Shown here in pieces: positions 8,479 to 17,253 of a stretch of DNA of 64,000 nt. The notes beneath the pieces were generated by a model. It had not been told where the DNA came from and ran no database searches. It worked only from the letters and a program-made list of their open reading frames with translations. The stretch's first letter is position 1, and each line of letters opens with the position of its first letter. Source of the stretch: QHXM01 sp963697975 (GTDB lineage Bacteria > Acidobacteriota > Blastocatellia > Pyrinomonadales > Pyrinomonadaceae); the NCBI GenBank assembly GCA_963697975.1, contig OY969111.1, forward strand, positions 3,286,001-3,350,000. The letters are read 5' to 3'. The position numbers and the translations under genes were made by a program.

Positions 8479-10035
8479 GCTTGGATAAAGTTTTTGGTTA
8501 TGTTCCAGCGCCCACGGGAAGATGTAACGACGCAAGGAAGTGCTTGTTTCGTCTACCCATGAAGAGATTCGCCAGAGCAGCGGTTTCTCGCTGAAGGTGG
8601 ACGAGAGTTGCTCGCGCCCCAGTTGTTTCCAGCGGTCCAGCATCTGATTGTGGATTGGGAAGAGACGGCCACGTCGGATCCATTCCTTCCGGTTCGCGCC
8701 GAGCCAGTTCAGATAATCTTCCAGAGATTGCGGAGTGAGAAATTGGTCGGACGTATTAAACAAGACGGACGCCGCCCGCTTCCGCGTGCCGAACATCTCT
8801 CGCGGCACACCGGCTTCTTCGACAATGCGGCGGCAAATGGGACGGCTGTAATCGCCGGGCACGTCCCACGCCTTCATCTCTTCAGAGTTGCTGATACGGT
8901 TGATGTCTCTAATCTGCCTGACTCCCCAGAACGTCAGGGGACAATGGATAAAGCCGACCTGCAAACGATACTCCGACAAGTCGAGTCCCGATTGATCGCC
9001 GCGCACAATGTTCTCGCTCAAATCTTCCGGGTGCCTGGCCCACACCTTGTCGCCATGAAAACCCGTCAGCAACACGCGCCCGGCAAGAAAGGATTCCGCG
9101 CCCTTGAAAAAAACGTCCTCTCCTTTGCCGTCAGCGGCGATGAACGGCGCTTCGGGCAGCGTCATGCCACGCCAGTCGTCGCGCTTGATAACGAGCGGCT
9201 TAACCTTCAACAAGGGAGCGAGCGGCTCTCCGCTATCTTCATCATCGCCGCGCGCCCGGTCAACGCAGATGACCTCCGTGCAGCCCGTTGGCCGACAGAG
9301 CGTCGCAACGGTCGCCGAATCGTAACCGGAGGAAAGAGTGCCTAAGAATTTGTAGGGAAACTCGCGTCCGCTGTCCGTCATGTTCTCGGCCAGCGATTTT
9401 GTAGATGATTCAAGAAAGGTGCGGTAGCGAGAAAAGGTGGAGAAGTCACGACCCGTTCCGGGCTTCGCTTGAAGGGTGAGAGCGTGGCCGTCCCATTTGA
9501 GATTATTGAAATATGTCAATTGAACAGGGCCGATGGAGGTCTTAAGATGTCGCCTATATTTATCTAATCCCTCGATGACGCTTTTCAAATCCCTGTAGTA
9601 TCTTGAGTAGGTCGGGTCAACGCGGGCCTTGAGCGTTGCTAACAAACAGGAGAGAGAATTGGAGACCCAGACGTAATCTTCGGCTTCCATCGAGTTTAAG
9701 CGATCAACGGTTGAGCCTGCCGAAACGAAAGTCATTTGACCTTCTCTGAGCCGACCGCCGCTGCCCGCGATGATGTCCGTCTGGTCGAAATCGCCTGATG
9801 AATAATCGCCTGCCCAGACGGCTTCGCAAAACCCCATGTCGTTGGTTTCTACCCGTCTTCCATGAAAAACAGTAATCAGCGGACTGCTTCTCTCGCAACG
9901 CGCTAACCACGCGAGCGGCGGCCAATCCGAGACCCGCTTGAATTGTAAATTGAGTTGACCCTTCATTAATTTCTTCTGCGGAAGAGACAGGATTTCAGCA
10001 ATCGAAGTATCATCAATAAGGCGGGGTTCGGTCAA
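8470..10035 (-). CDS. Asparagine-synthase-like protein (ATP-PPi domain, degenerate N-terminal domain)
   Basis: 521 residues. The C-terminal half has the PP-loop LGTLSSGYDSATVA (family SGGxDS) and a FHGDK motif like that of Asn synthetases, so it probably adenylates a carboxylate and transfers an amine. The N-terminal 190 residues resemble an Ntn-glutaminase fold only loosely and lack an N-terminal Cys, so glutamine hydrolysis is unlikely. Related proteins occur in exosortase/EPS loci as amidotransferases that modify sugars or peptides. It is divergent from a second Asn-synthase-like gene, with a 109-bp palindromic element between them. The start is uncertain: TTG 10035 at the repeat edge, or ATG 9966. 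Confidence 0.72.
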   Translation of the reverse strand: MTEPRLIDDTSIAEILSLPQKKLMKGQLNLQFKRVSDWPPLAWLARCERSSPLITVFHGRRVETNDMGFCEAVWAGDYSSGDFDQTDIIAGSGGRLREGQMTFVSAGSTVDRLNSMEAEDYVWVSNSLSCLLATLKARVDPTYSRYYRDLKSVIEGLDKYRRHLKTSIGPVQLTYFNNLKWDGHALTLQAKPGTGRDFSTFSRYRTFLESSTKSLAENMTDSGREFPYKFLGTLSSGYDSATVATLCRPTGCTEVICVDRARGDDEDSGEPLAPLLKVKPLVIKRDDWRGMTLPEAPFIAADGKGEDVFFKGAESFLAGRVLLTGFHGDKVWARHPEDLSENIVRGDQSGLDLSEYRLQVGFIHCPLTFWGVRQIRDINRISNSEEMKAWDVPGDYSRPICRRIVEEAGVPREMFGTRKRAASVLFNTSDQFLTPQSLEDYLNWLGANRKEWIRRGRLFPIHNQMLDRWKQLGREQLSSTFSEKPLLWRISSWVDETSTSLRRYIFPWALEHNQKLYPSPF

Positions 10036-10039
10036 CTAA

Positions 10040-10148
10040 GTAGGACAGACATTCCTGTCTGTCTAGCGGGCTTTAGCACGCTCTTGAGATTAGCTAAACA
10101 ATATTCGCGCTCTCCGCGCTCAATGACAGACAGGAATGTCTGTCCTAC
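10040..10148. repeat. MITE-like 109-bp palindromic element, copy 1
   Basis: The left end GTAGGACAGACATTCCTGTC is the reverse complement of the right end, so the whole element can fold. Each arm also contains its own GACAGAC/GTCTGTC hairpin. A second copy lies at 16841-16952. It occupies the divergent promoter region of the two Asn-synthase-like genes and ends six bases before ATG 10154. Confidence 0.85.
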
Positions 10149-10153
10149 AGAAG

Positions 10154-11914
10154 ATGACGTTAATAGCAGGAATCATCAGTCGTCAGCAGAATCAAGTGGT
10201 GTCTGATTCTGCCTGCGACGCTTTGAAGCGATTGATCTCGCGCAATCCGGCGGATGAGGTCAATGTGTTCAGGGATGAGCGAAGCTGCATCGTGAAGGTT
10301 GATGTCGGGGCTTACGGCGAGCCGGGCTTCAAAGCGGACGAAAGCGGCGCGCTGACGGTGCTGGCAGGCGAGCCGCTGCTCGATCTCGACGGCGAAGGCG
10401 CATGGCAAAGCCGGGAACACGACGCGGCTTTGATTCATGATGGCTGTAAGCGCTCCGATTGGGATGTGTTGAAAACAGCGCAAGGAGTTTTCTGTGCAGC
10501 GCACTATCAGCCCGCCAGCGGCGCGCTCAGCCTGATTGCCGACAAGCTGGGGCTTCGTCCGATTTATTACTGGATGGATGACCGCTTCGTTGTCTTCAGT
10601 AGCGCACTTCGCATCCTCGAAGGCTTCGGCGAGATACCGAAGAAGATGGATGTCCGGGCGGTGACGGAAATAGTCGGCCTCGGTGTACCGCTTGGGAGTC
10701 GGACGCCATACGCAAATATCTTCACGCTCAAGGCCGCCGAAGTAGTCCAGGTTACAGAGCAGAAGATTTCACGGCAACATTACTGGCGCTGGGACAACAT
10801 CGCTCCTTCAGACGAGCCGGAAGAGAAGTTGCTGGCGGAGCTTTATCATCGTTTTGAAATCGCGGTAGCGCGGAGGAACAGGCGAGACACCACGACAATC
10901 GCTTACCTGAGCGGCGGACTTGATTCAAGGTGCGTGGTCGCCGCCCTGCACTCGGAGCAGACGCGCGTGCATACGTTCAACTTCGCCCGCCCGCACACAC
11001 AGGATCAAATCTTCGGGCTTGATTTCGCCCGGCAAGTAGATGCCATTCACGAAGAAGTGCCGAAAGAGCCGGGCGACCATGTGCCCGATTATTCCTCGCT
11101 GATGGCTCAGGTCTGGAATGCGTCAAAGCATCGCAAGGGTTATCCGGCGGAGCGCCCCGCGCTGGTTTGGAGCGGCGAGGGCGGGAGCGTCGCGCTCGGT
11201 CATGTGCACATTAACGAGAAGATTGTGGAGTTGATGCGTGCCGGACAGATTGAGGAAGCCATCGAAACCTACATCGAGCGAGAGTATGTCTATGTTTCTT
11301 CAAAGCTCTTCCGGCCAAAAGTCTTCTCTAATCTGGCAGGACTTATCAACAAAGGGATTCGTGAGGAGTTGGATGAGCTACACGCCGAAGACCCGGCGCG
11401 CAGCTTCTATCTTTTCCTGATGCTCAACGACCAGCGCCGCAAGCTCGCGCGCCACTTCGAGAATATTGATCTGCACAGGTTGGAATTTCAGTTGCCGTTC
11501 TTCGATAGCGCGTTCCTTGCTGCAATCGTCGCCCTTCCCATTGACTTATGTCTCAGGCACAAGTTTTATGTTAAATGGTTGAAGCATTTTCATCCGTCTG
11601 TGACCTCTGTCCCCTGGCAGGCATATCCGAACCATGAGCCGTGCCCGCTTCCCGTACCCGAAGGGTTGGCTTACCAGTGGGCCAAAGAATATCAAGCGGC
11701 GGAGCGCGCGACGCAAAAGCAACGATTGATGCGGCAGGCGGCAGAGATTCTGCGTGCGGCGGATTTCCCCGGAGAGATTCTGAGCAGAAGAAATCTGCGG
11801 CTGGCTACGTGGATTCATTCGACGGGCTGGCGCGACTACGAGCACATCATCGAAGCCGCGCGAATCTTTCACACCTACTGGAAAAAGTCTGACGGCGAAT
11901 ACGCTCTCCCCTGA
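10154..11914 (+). CDS. Asparagine-synthase-like amidotransferase with Cys-less glutaminase-like domain
   Basis: 586 residues from ATG 10154. The N-terminal 200 residues have the class II amidotransferase fold (LIADKLGLRPIYYW, VVFSSALRIL), but the mature start MTLIAGIIS has no Cys at position 2, the nucleophile of glutamine-dependent enzymes. The synthetase domain carries AYLSGGLDSRCVVAAL and YLFLMLNDQRRKLARHF. It therefore probably uses ammonia or an amine substrate, as in beta-lactam synthetase or lasso cyclase-type relatives; no precursor peptide gene is visible. The EPS context suggests modification of a polysaccharide component (inference). ATG 10136 would place the start inside the palindromic repeat. 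Confidence 0.75.
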   Translation: MTLIAGIISRQQNQVVSDSACDALKRLISRNPADEVNVFRDERSCIVKVDVGAYGEPGFKADESGALTVLAGEPLLDLDGEGAWQSREHDAALIHDGCKRSDWDVLKTAQGVFCAAHYQPASGALSLIADKLGLRPIYYWMDDRFVVFSSALRILEGFGEIPKKMDVRAVTEIVGLGVPLGSRTPYANIFTLKAAEVVQVTEQKISRQHYWRWDNIAPSDEPEEKLLAELYHRFEIAVARRNRRDTTTIAYLSGGLDSRCVVAALHSEQTRVHTFNFARPHTQDQIFGLDFARQVDAIHEEVPKEPGDHVPDYSSLMAQVWNASKHRKGYPAERPALVWSGEGGSVALGHVHINEKIVELMRAGQIEEAIETYIEREYVYVSSKLFRPKVFSNLAGLINKGIREELDELHAEDPARSFYLFLMLNDQRRKLARHFENIDLHRLEFQLPFFDSAFLAAIVALPIDLCLRHKFYVKWLKHFHPSVTSVPWQAYPNHEPCPLPVPEGLAYQWAKEYQAAERATQKQRLMRQAAEILRAADFPGEILSRRNLRLATWIHSTGWRDYEHIIEAARIFHTYWKKSDGEYALP

Positions 11915-11945
11915 TGAAGAAAGCTCGTCTTAATGAAGAGCGCGT

Positions 11946-12941
11946 TTGAATCAAATTATGCCCCAGCAGAAAACGGTAACTGAAAACTCCGCGCCGCTAG
12001 CCTCGCCGCCGGTTGTCAGCGTCGTGATTCCCGCCTACAACGTCGCGCCGTACATCTCGGAAACGCTTGATTCCATCTTTGCTCAAACTTTCGCTCGATA
12101 CGAGGTGATCGTCGTCAACGACGGCTCGCCTGATACGAAAGAGTTGGAGCAGGCGCTTGAGCCTTATCTGAATCGCCTCATCTATCTCAAGCAGGAGAAT
12201 CGCGGGGCTGGCGCGGCGCGCAACGCGGGGTTGAGACAAGCGCGCGGAGAGTTCGTAGCCTTTCTCGATGCAGACGATTTATGGCTGCCGGATTATTTGA
12301 GCGAGCAAATCAAATTTATCAGGGAGGGCGAGTACGATTTTGTTTACGCGGACGCTCTGCTCTTCGGGCAATCGCCTTTGGCCGGTCGCACCTTTATGCA
12401 GATTGCGCCGTCAAACGGCGAGGTCACATTCGAGAGTTTAGTCAACGGCCAGTGCAACGTCATCACGTCGGGCGTGGTCGCGCGCACGCAACTAATTTTA
12501 GAAGTCGGCATGTTCGATGAGCAGCTTCGCAACTCTCAGGACTTTGAGCTATGGGTGCGATTGGTCAGAAAGGGGGCGCGCGCCTCTTATCAACGCAAGG
12601 TGCTGCTGCGCTACAGGTATCACGAAAACAGTTTGTCGGGTGATGCGCTCAATCAAATCAAGAGAGAGTTGCGGGTGCTGGGAAAAATTGAGAGCAGCTA
12701 TGACCTGACGCCTCGTGAGCGTGAAGAAGTTTCAAAGGCGATGGCCGCTATTGGGACGAACCTCGAACTTGAAACCGGCAAACTGCATCTGTCAAAGGGC
12801 GAATTTGCGGAAGCACGAGAAGCCTTCCTGAGAGCGAACGCAACCAGACGAAGCTTGAAGCTAAGCGCCGCGCTCCTGCTTTTGCGAATTGCCCCGCGCC
12901 TTTTGCAAAGAGTGTATGTCCGCCGGGCTGATACAAAGTAG
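11946..12941 (+). CDS. Family 2 glycosyltransferase
   Basis: 331 residues. The GT-A fold is clear: VVSVVIPAYNVAPYI near residue 20, VIVVNDGSPD near residue 57, ENRGAGAARNAGL, and the metal-binding FLDADDLW near residue 108. It transfers a sugar from a nucleotide-sugar to a growing polysaccharide on the cytoplasmic face. The C-terminal 70 residues are helical. The start is TTG 11946 (GAAGAG 6 bases upstream) or ATG 11958. It lies 31 bases after the Asn-synthase-like gene on the same strand. Confidence 0.87.
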   Translation: MNQIMPQQKTVTENSAPLASPPVVSVVIPAYNVAPYISETLDSIFAQTFARYEVIVVNDGSPDTKELEQALEPYLNRLIYLKQENRGAGAARNAGLRQARGEFVAFLDADDLWLPDYLSEQIKFIREGEYDFVYADALLFGQSPLAGRTFMQIAPSNGEVTFESLVNGQCNVITSGVVARTQLILEVGMFDEQLRNSQDFELWVRLVRKGARASYQRKVLLRYRYHENSLSGDALNQIKRELRVLGKIESSYDLTPREREEVSKAMAAIGTNLELETGKLHLSKGEFAEAREAFLRANATRRSLKLSAALLLLRIAPRLLQRVYVRRADTK

Positions 12942-13167
12942 CTGCTGGGTGGTGCGCCAAAGTCAGCATCAGAAAGACCTGACTGGTAAAGGCAGTAATA
13001 GGGTGTTGGCAGGATTTGCTTTTATCTGGTGAACTTGGCATTATCTGCTTGCTTCACGCCTCGGTTCTCGTTTGGACTCCGGTCTCATCAGCGTAAATTA
13101 TTATCCGGCAGGCAAGGCCGCTTAAATCTGGCCGCCGCTCTCACCACCACCACAGAGAGGAATAAAC

Positions 13168-14592
13168 ATGGATAAGCCCCTCATCTTTATTAGCCACAAA
13201 ACTTCTGACAGCGAGATCGCCACAGTCATCGCCAACTTCATTAGAGATAGAAGCCGGGGGGACGTAGATATTTTCTTATCGTCTAATTGGAAGTTCGACG
13301 GGCCGCGCTTCGGGCCGGGCTTAAATACAGAGTTAATGAATAAATTGTGGAATTCAGACGTGCTGATATTCGTTTACACCTCGGCCGATCAGGATTGGTC
13401 TTATTGCCTGTGGGAATGCGGCGTCGCCTCTGACTCGGGAAGCCCCGACACACGCATGATAGTATTCCAGTGCGGAAACGATGTGCCGACACCATTCGCG
13501 TCCGACATGCGGGTGGATGTCCGTAAGACGGAGCACATCCAACAGTTCACAAAGCAACTTCTAACCGATCCGAGTTTTCTCCCAAGCCACGGGCAGGCGC
13601 TGGCCCCTAACATGGTACAGGAAACGCTGGAAACGGCTGCCGCAGAGTTATTTGGTAACCTCAAAAAAACACTTCCTGATTGTTCCGATCAGGTCAACGA
13701 GTGGCCCGCCTGGCCGTTCCTGCGCATCGAACTCCCGCAATCTGAAGTCGTGAAACTTGAGAATCTGGAAGGGGCGAACCGGGCTGAACGAATGAAGTTG
13801 TCACAGGAAATTGTGAAAGAGCACGCCATCGTGGTTAAGAGCGACGCGCGAGCCGCGCAATTGTTCGGGCTGGGCAGCCTTCCAGACAAACTTGGATTCA
13901 AAGAGCTATTAAAACATTGGAAGGAAAACTTCCCGACGGTGGATGCGACGTGGTTCGACTCCTGTTGCGAGCAGATCAGAGTGGGTGCGCGGATGGAATT
14001 CCCCGTTATTTTGCGAAACCCCATGAAAGCGGTCGGGAGTGAGTCCGAATATACCCCTGTTCTGAGCCGCGTCAGGCGTATCCCCTTCGGCAAGAGCGTG
14101 AACTTCGATCTCTACTTTTACAACCTGTCGGACCCAAAGGCGGTGCTCGCGACATCGCGGATGCTTCCGACAGATAAATTCTTTTACAAGAATCTGGGAA
14201 AGAACACGCCCGACTCTATCAAGCTCAAAGAGTTGGTTGGCGAACTCAATCAGAGCGGGCTTAATCGCGTGCCCGTCCTCAACGGTGAAAAGCGTCCCCT
14301 GTACATCGTCCATCGCAGCATGATCGATAAGTTCGTGGCGGAGAACGTCTGGGGAAAGTCAGGCAAGAATCCGGAAGATTTCACACTCGCCGACTTGCTC
14401 GCCGAGCCGGAGATGAAACAGATGTTTGAGAACACCTTCGTCGTCATCAACCACCAATGCACCCTCGCTGAGGCAAAAAGCGCGATGCTGGCCACACCAG
14501 GCTGTAGCGATATATTTGTAACTGAAAACGGTAAACGAGACGAGGCTGTCATCGGCTGGCTGACTAACATTGACATTGACAGTACCAATTAA
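13168..14592 (+). CDS. TIR domain - PAS-like region - CBS-pair protein
   Basis: 474 residues. Residues 1-150 form a TIR domain: KPLIFISHKTSDSEIA (first strand and loop), DIFLSSNWKF, LIFVYTSADQDWSYCLWE. Glu83 sits in the CxxE context of NAD-cleaving bacterial TIRs. Residues about 190-330 look like a PAS-type alpha/beta sensor (weak). Residues about 351-470 resemble two CBS motifs (NRVPVLN...LYIVHRSMIDKF and ...SDIFVTENGKRDEAVIGWLTNIDI), a module that binds adenine nucleotides. The start is ATG 13168 with GAGAGG upstream. TIR proteins act in antiphage defence as NADases; here a nucleotide sensor may gate the enzyme (inference). It is unlike its EPS neighbours and is followed by an attC-like site. 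Confidence 0.75.
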   Translation: MDKPLIFISHKTSDSEIATVIANFIRDRSRGDVDIFLSSNWKFDGPRFGPGLNTELMNKLWNSDVLIFVYTSADQDWSYCLWECGVASDSGSPDTRMIVFQCGNDVPTPFASDMRVDVRKTEHIQQFTKQLLTDPSFLPSHGQALAPNMVQETLETAAAELFGNLKKTLPDCSDQVNEWPAWPFLRIELPQSEVVKLENLEGANRAERMKLSQEIVKEHAIVVKSDARAAQLFGLGSLPDKLGFKELLKHWKENFPTVDATWFDSCCEQIRVGARMEFPVILRNPMKAVGSESEYTPVLSRVRRIPFGKSVNFDLYFYNLSDPKAVLATSRMLPTDKFFYKNLGKNTPDSIKLKELVGELNQSGLNRVPVLNGEKRPLYIVHRSMIDKFVAENVWGKSGKNPEDFTLADLLAEPEMKQMFENTFVVINHQCTLAEAKSAMLATPGCSDIFVTENGKRDEAVIGWLTNIDIDSTN

Positions 14593-15132
14593 TTCAGTAT
14601 GCTTTTCTCGTCAGCATCAAAGCTTGATGCGAGACAAAATAATCTATACATGACAACTATACCGGCCAACTTTGAACCATAAGCCGAAGGCAAGTAGTTC
14701 ACGCAAAGCCGAGTCTAACAACAACCCATCCAAACCGACGCCTCGACAGCAGTTCTTTCATCATTGCGCTATGGCGGGTGCTCAATTCCCCGTCTGATTG
14801 TGTCCCGGTTCAATGTTCACGGTTGCTGATTGCGCCGGTCGCTCCTCTCACTTGACCCGCCCGTCGACCGCTGCGACAGCTATGATTAGCCTGGAGAACG
14901 GAAAAGAAAACTCAAAATCTCAGGTTTAGAGGGAACAACAGGCCGATTGAGCATATAAAATTCTTGCGTCGCGGCGAACAAATTGATTGTTTACGGGGCG
15001 CTCTTTGAGGTAAGCTCTTAATTACGCGCCGGATGCGGCCTGGCCGCCCGCGCACGCTACGCCACAACCGATTCGCTTTTATCTCGGAGAATTGCCCTCT
15101 TCGTTCAAAAGCGCTTCCCACGGAAAGCAAGC
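14593..15132. other. 540-bp gene-free stretch
   Basis: It contains the attC-like candidate at 14713-14828. Near the stop, GCATCAAAGCTTGATGC at about 14614 forms a short hairpin that could end TIR-CBS transcription. The part after 14840 is unassigned leader of the exosortase gene; no riboswitch or sigma-54 box could be fixed. Confidence 0.6.
14713..14828 (+). other. Candidate degenerate attC-like site after the TIR-CBS gene
   Basis: GTCTAAC begins the site. The next bases, AACAACCCATCCAAACCGACG, strongly resemble the same part of attC-like site 3 (AACAACCCATACAACCGGAG). The right half reads CCCGGTTCAATGTTCACGGTTG, as in the other sites, but the final core is decayed (GTTGCTG). It lies 120 bases after the stop codon. 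Confidence 0.45.
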
Positions 15133-16170
15133 ATGAGTGTCCCTATCCCCCGCAACGTTTGGAAACCTGCGTTAATCGCCGTCGCGCTCGCCTTCGTTTA
15201 CTTCAGCGTGCTGAAGTCGCTCGGCCACGATTGGTGGACGGATGAAAACTATTCACACGGCCTGCTGATTCCGCTCATCATCGGCTATATCCTGTGGGCC
15301 GACCGCGACCGCCTCGAACGTGAAACGACGCGTCCATCGCTCCTTTGGGGCGGGCTGATTGTGGTCTTCGCCATGATTTGCCTGTGGATTGGGACGGCTG
15401 GCGCGGAGCTTTATGTCCAGCGCATGTCGCTGGTCTTGATGCTGGCAGGCATAGTGATTTACTTCTGGGGCTGGCGACTGCTGCGTCTCCTGCTTGTACC
15501 ACTCGGTTTGCTCATCTTAGCGATTCCGATTCCGGCAATTATCTTCAACAAGATCGCTTTCCCGCTCCAACTCTTCGCCTCGCGCTGCGCCGTCTGGACG
15601 ATGCGGCTCTTTGATATTCCGGTCCTGAGGCAGGGCAACGTCATTGAGTTGATGCCGAAGGGTGCGCGCGAGACGAAGAAGCTTGAGGTCGTAGAGGCTT
15701 GCAGCGGCATTCGTTCGCTGATGACGCTCGTGACGCTGGCTGTCGTCTTCGCTTATTTCACGCGCCCGCGCGACAATGACGGTGACGGGGGCAGTCTTTT
15801 ACAGAGAGTTAAGAGCTACGGGTTCTGGCGGTCTGTTATTCTGGTGGTTGCGGCTGTCCCGATAGCCATCCTGACCAATGCTCTGCGCGTCAGCGGCACG
15901 GGCGTGCTGGCGCATTACTACGGCACGCAGGTGGCTGACGGGTTCTTTCATTCCTTCTCCGGCTGGGTTGTTTACATCGTCGCCTTCCTGCTCCTGTTCG
16001 CTGTCGGCTGGTTGCTCGACCGCATCGGAAGGCGTGGCAAGGGAGACGGCGGCGGCGGGAGGAGTAAAGCTGCGGTGCAGGAAGCTCAGCTTGCGAAGCC
16101 TGAGCCGACGGCGACGACCGCCACAGGCAGCGCGCCGCTCAATGTGATTCCGGCGAAAGGAGTGGAGTAA
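15133..16170 (+). CDS. xrtA: Exosortase A (XrtA/EpsH-type transpeptidase)
   Basis: 345 residues with 8 or so transmembrane helices. The catalytic triad of exosortases is visible: Cys190 in VVEACSGIRSL, Arg252 in TNALRVSGTGVL and His273 in DGFFHSFSGW. The enzyme cleaves PEP-CTERM sorting signals and probably hands the protein to a polysaccharide or lipid acceptor in the envelope. The C-terminal 45 residues are a hydrophilic, low-complexity cytoplasmic tail. EpsI follows by 6 bases. One likely substrate is in this window at 61525. The start ATG follows GGAAAGCAAGC, a usable binding site. Confidence 0.92.
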   Translation: MSVPIPRNVWKPALIAVALAFVYFSVLKSLGHDWWTDENYSHGLLIPLIIGYILWADRDRLERETTRPSLLWGGLIVVFAMICLWIGTAGAELYVQRMSLVLMLAGIVIYFWGWRLLRLLLVPLGLLILAIPIPAIIFNKIAFPLQLFASRCAVWTMRLFDIPVLRQGNVIELMPKGARETKKLEVVEACSGIRSLMTLVTLAVVFAYFTRPRDNDGDGGSLLQRVKSYGFWRSVILVVAAVPIAILTNALRVSGTGVLAHYYGTQVADGFFHSFSGWVVYIVAFLLLFAVGWLLDRIGRRGKGDGGGGRSKAAVQEAQLAKPEPTATTATGSAPLNVIPAKGVE

Positions 16171-16176
16171 GCCAAA

Positions 16177-16836
16177 ATGAGTTTGAAATTGAAAGATTCC
16201 TCGCGCTTTGGCTTGTTGCTCGCCGTGCTTCTTCTGGGCGGAGTTATCATCAACCTCTGGCAGTGGGTCGGTGAAGCCAAAGTCTCCAGACGCCTTTTGA
16301 GCGAGATGCCGTCACAGGTTGGCTCCTGGCGTCAGGTCGGAGCGGATCAGCGATTTGACCAGCAGACGGAAAGCGTCCTGCGCGCGGACGATTATCTTTC
16401 GCGCAACTACGCGCTGCCGGATGGCCGTACCGCTTCGTTCTACGTCGGCTACTACGCCTCGCAGCGCACGGGCGCAACCTATCACAGCCCGCTCAACTGC
16501 CTGCCCGGTTCGGGCTGGGAGATGGGCGAAGCGGCGTCCGTCACGATTACGCCCGCCAACGGCGAGCCAGCCTTTGAAGCCAATCGCTACATCGTCCAGA
16601 ATGGCGACAACAAGCAATTGCTCATCTACTGGTATCAGGGGCGCGGGCGAAAAATTGCGAGCGAGTATTGGGGGAAGATTTACACCGTGATTGACAGCGT
16701 TCGTCGCCGCCGCTCCGACGGCTCGATGGTGCGCGTGATGATACCCATCGGCCAATCGGAGGAAGCCACGCTGAAAGCTGCCACAGACCTCGCCGCGCAG
16801 ATTGCCCCGGCACTGCCAGCGTTCGTCCCCGATTGA
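16177..16836 (+). CDS. epsI: EpsI-family exosortase-associated protein (DUF3485)
   Basis: 219 residues with one N-terminal membrane anchor (LLLAVLLLGGVIINLW) and a periplasmic domain. The motifs YVGYYASQRTGATYHSPLNC and LIYWYQGRGRKIASEYW are typical of EpsI, which is almost always next to or fused with exosortase. The precise role is unknown; it is thought to assist exosortase or EPS export. It is translationally coupled to xrtA (6-base gap). A palindromic element copy lies directly after the stop. Confidence 0.9.
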   Translation: MSLKLKDSSRFGLLLAVLLLGGVIINLWQWVGEAKVSRRLLSEMPSQVGSWRQVGADQRFDQQTESVLRADDYLSRNYALPDGRTASFYVGYYASQRTGATYHSPLNCLPGSGWEMGEAASVTITPANGEPAFEANRYIVQNGDNKQLLIYWYQGRGRKIASEYWGKIYTVIDSVRRRRSDGSMVRVMIPIGQSEEATLKAATDLAAQIAPALPAFVPD

Positions 16837-16840
16837 AGAC

Positions 16841-16952
16841 GTGGGACAGGCATTCCTGCCTGTCGGAGCGTGCGAACAGCACGCTCCTGATGTTTGCTAA
16901 CAATGCATTCGCGCTCTCCGCGCTCAATGACAGGCAGGAATGCCTGTCCTAC
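16841..16952. repeat. MITE-like 112-bp palindromic element, copy 2
   Basis: The left arm GGACAGGCATTCCTGCCTGTC and its right-arm complement match copy 1 at 10040-10148, except that A/T is replaced by G/C at matching positions in both arms, so pairing is preserved. The internal ATTCGCGCTCTCCGCGCTCA is identical in both copies. Confidence 0.88.
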
Positions 16953-17253
16953 GATAGACAAGACTGTCTGTTCTAACTTATGTAGAATTCATACATATTT
17001 CGGGAAGCGGGGGGCGATTGGCTGTTTCCTAAGGGTGTTTCCCCTCGTAATGTGGTGATAGAGCCAGTTTTTTTGACATTTGTAGCTAATTTGCTCCAGC
17101 GGTTAGCCGGATGTGCGTGGCATTGCCCGCCGTGTCCGTCCGGTTGACCGCAGGGAGCTTTCAAAAGCGCGGCTTGCAAAGCTTTTCGGAAAACAGGTTT
17201 GCTCCGGTTTTCCGCCGAAGATCAATAGGTCGCGTATGGAGTTTCAGGGAAAG
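16953..17253. other. Leader of the TPR lipoprotein gene with a hairpin
   Basis: About 300 bases without a gene. An AT-rich part (TTTTTTTGACATTTGTAGC near 17070) may hold a promoter. CGGAAAAC (17187-17194) pairs with GTTTTCCG (17207-17214) to form an 8-bp hairpin 40 bases before the chosen start. A reading frame open from 17113 lies here but is probably not translated. Confidence 0.5.

Noticed and set aside
14690..14712. GGCAAGTAGTTCACGCAAAGCC resembles part of the GEMM aptamer
   Set aside because: The first stem is missing and no GGTTACCG follows, so it is not a credible second riboswitch.
17130..17214. CGGTTGACCGC and TTGCAAAGC before the TPR lipoprotein gene recall the GEMM aptamer
   Set aside because: The order of motifs is reversed and no GNRA-capped stem is present.
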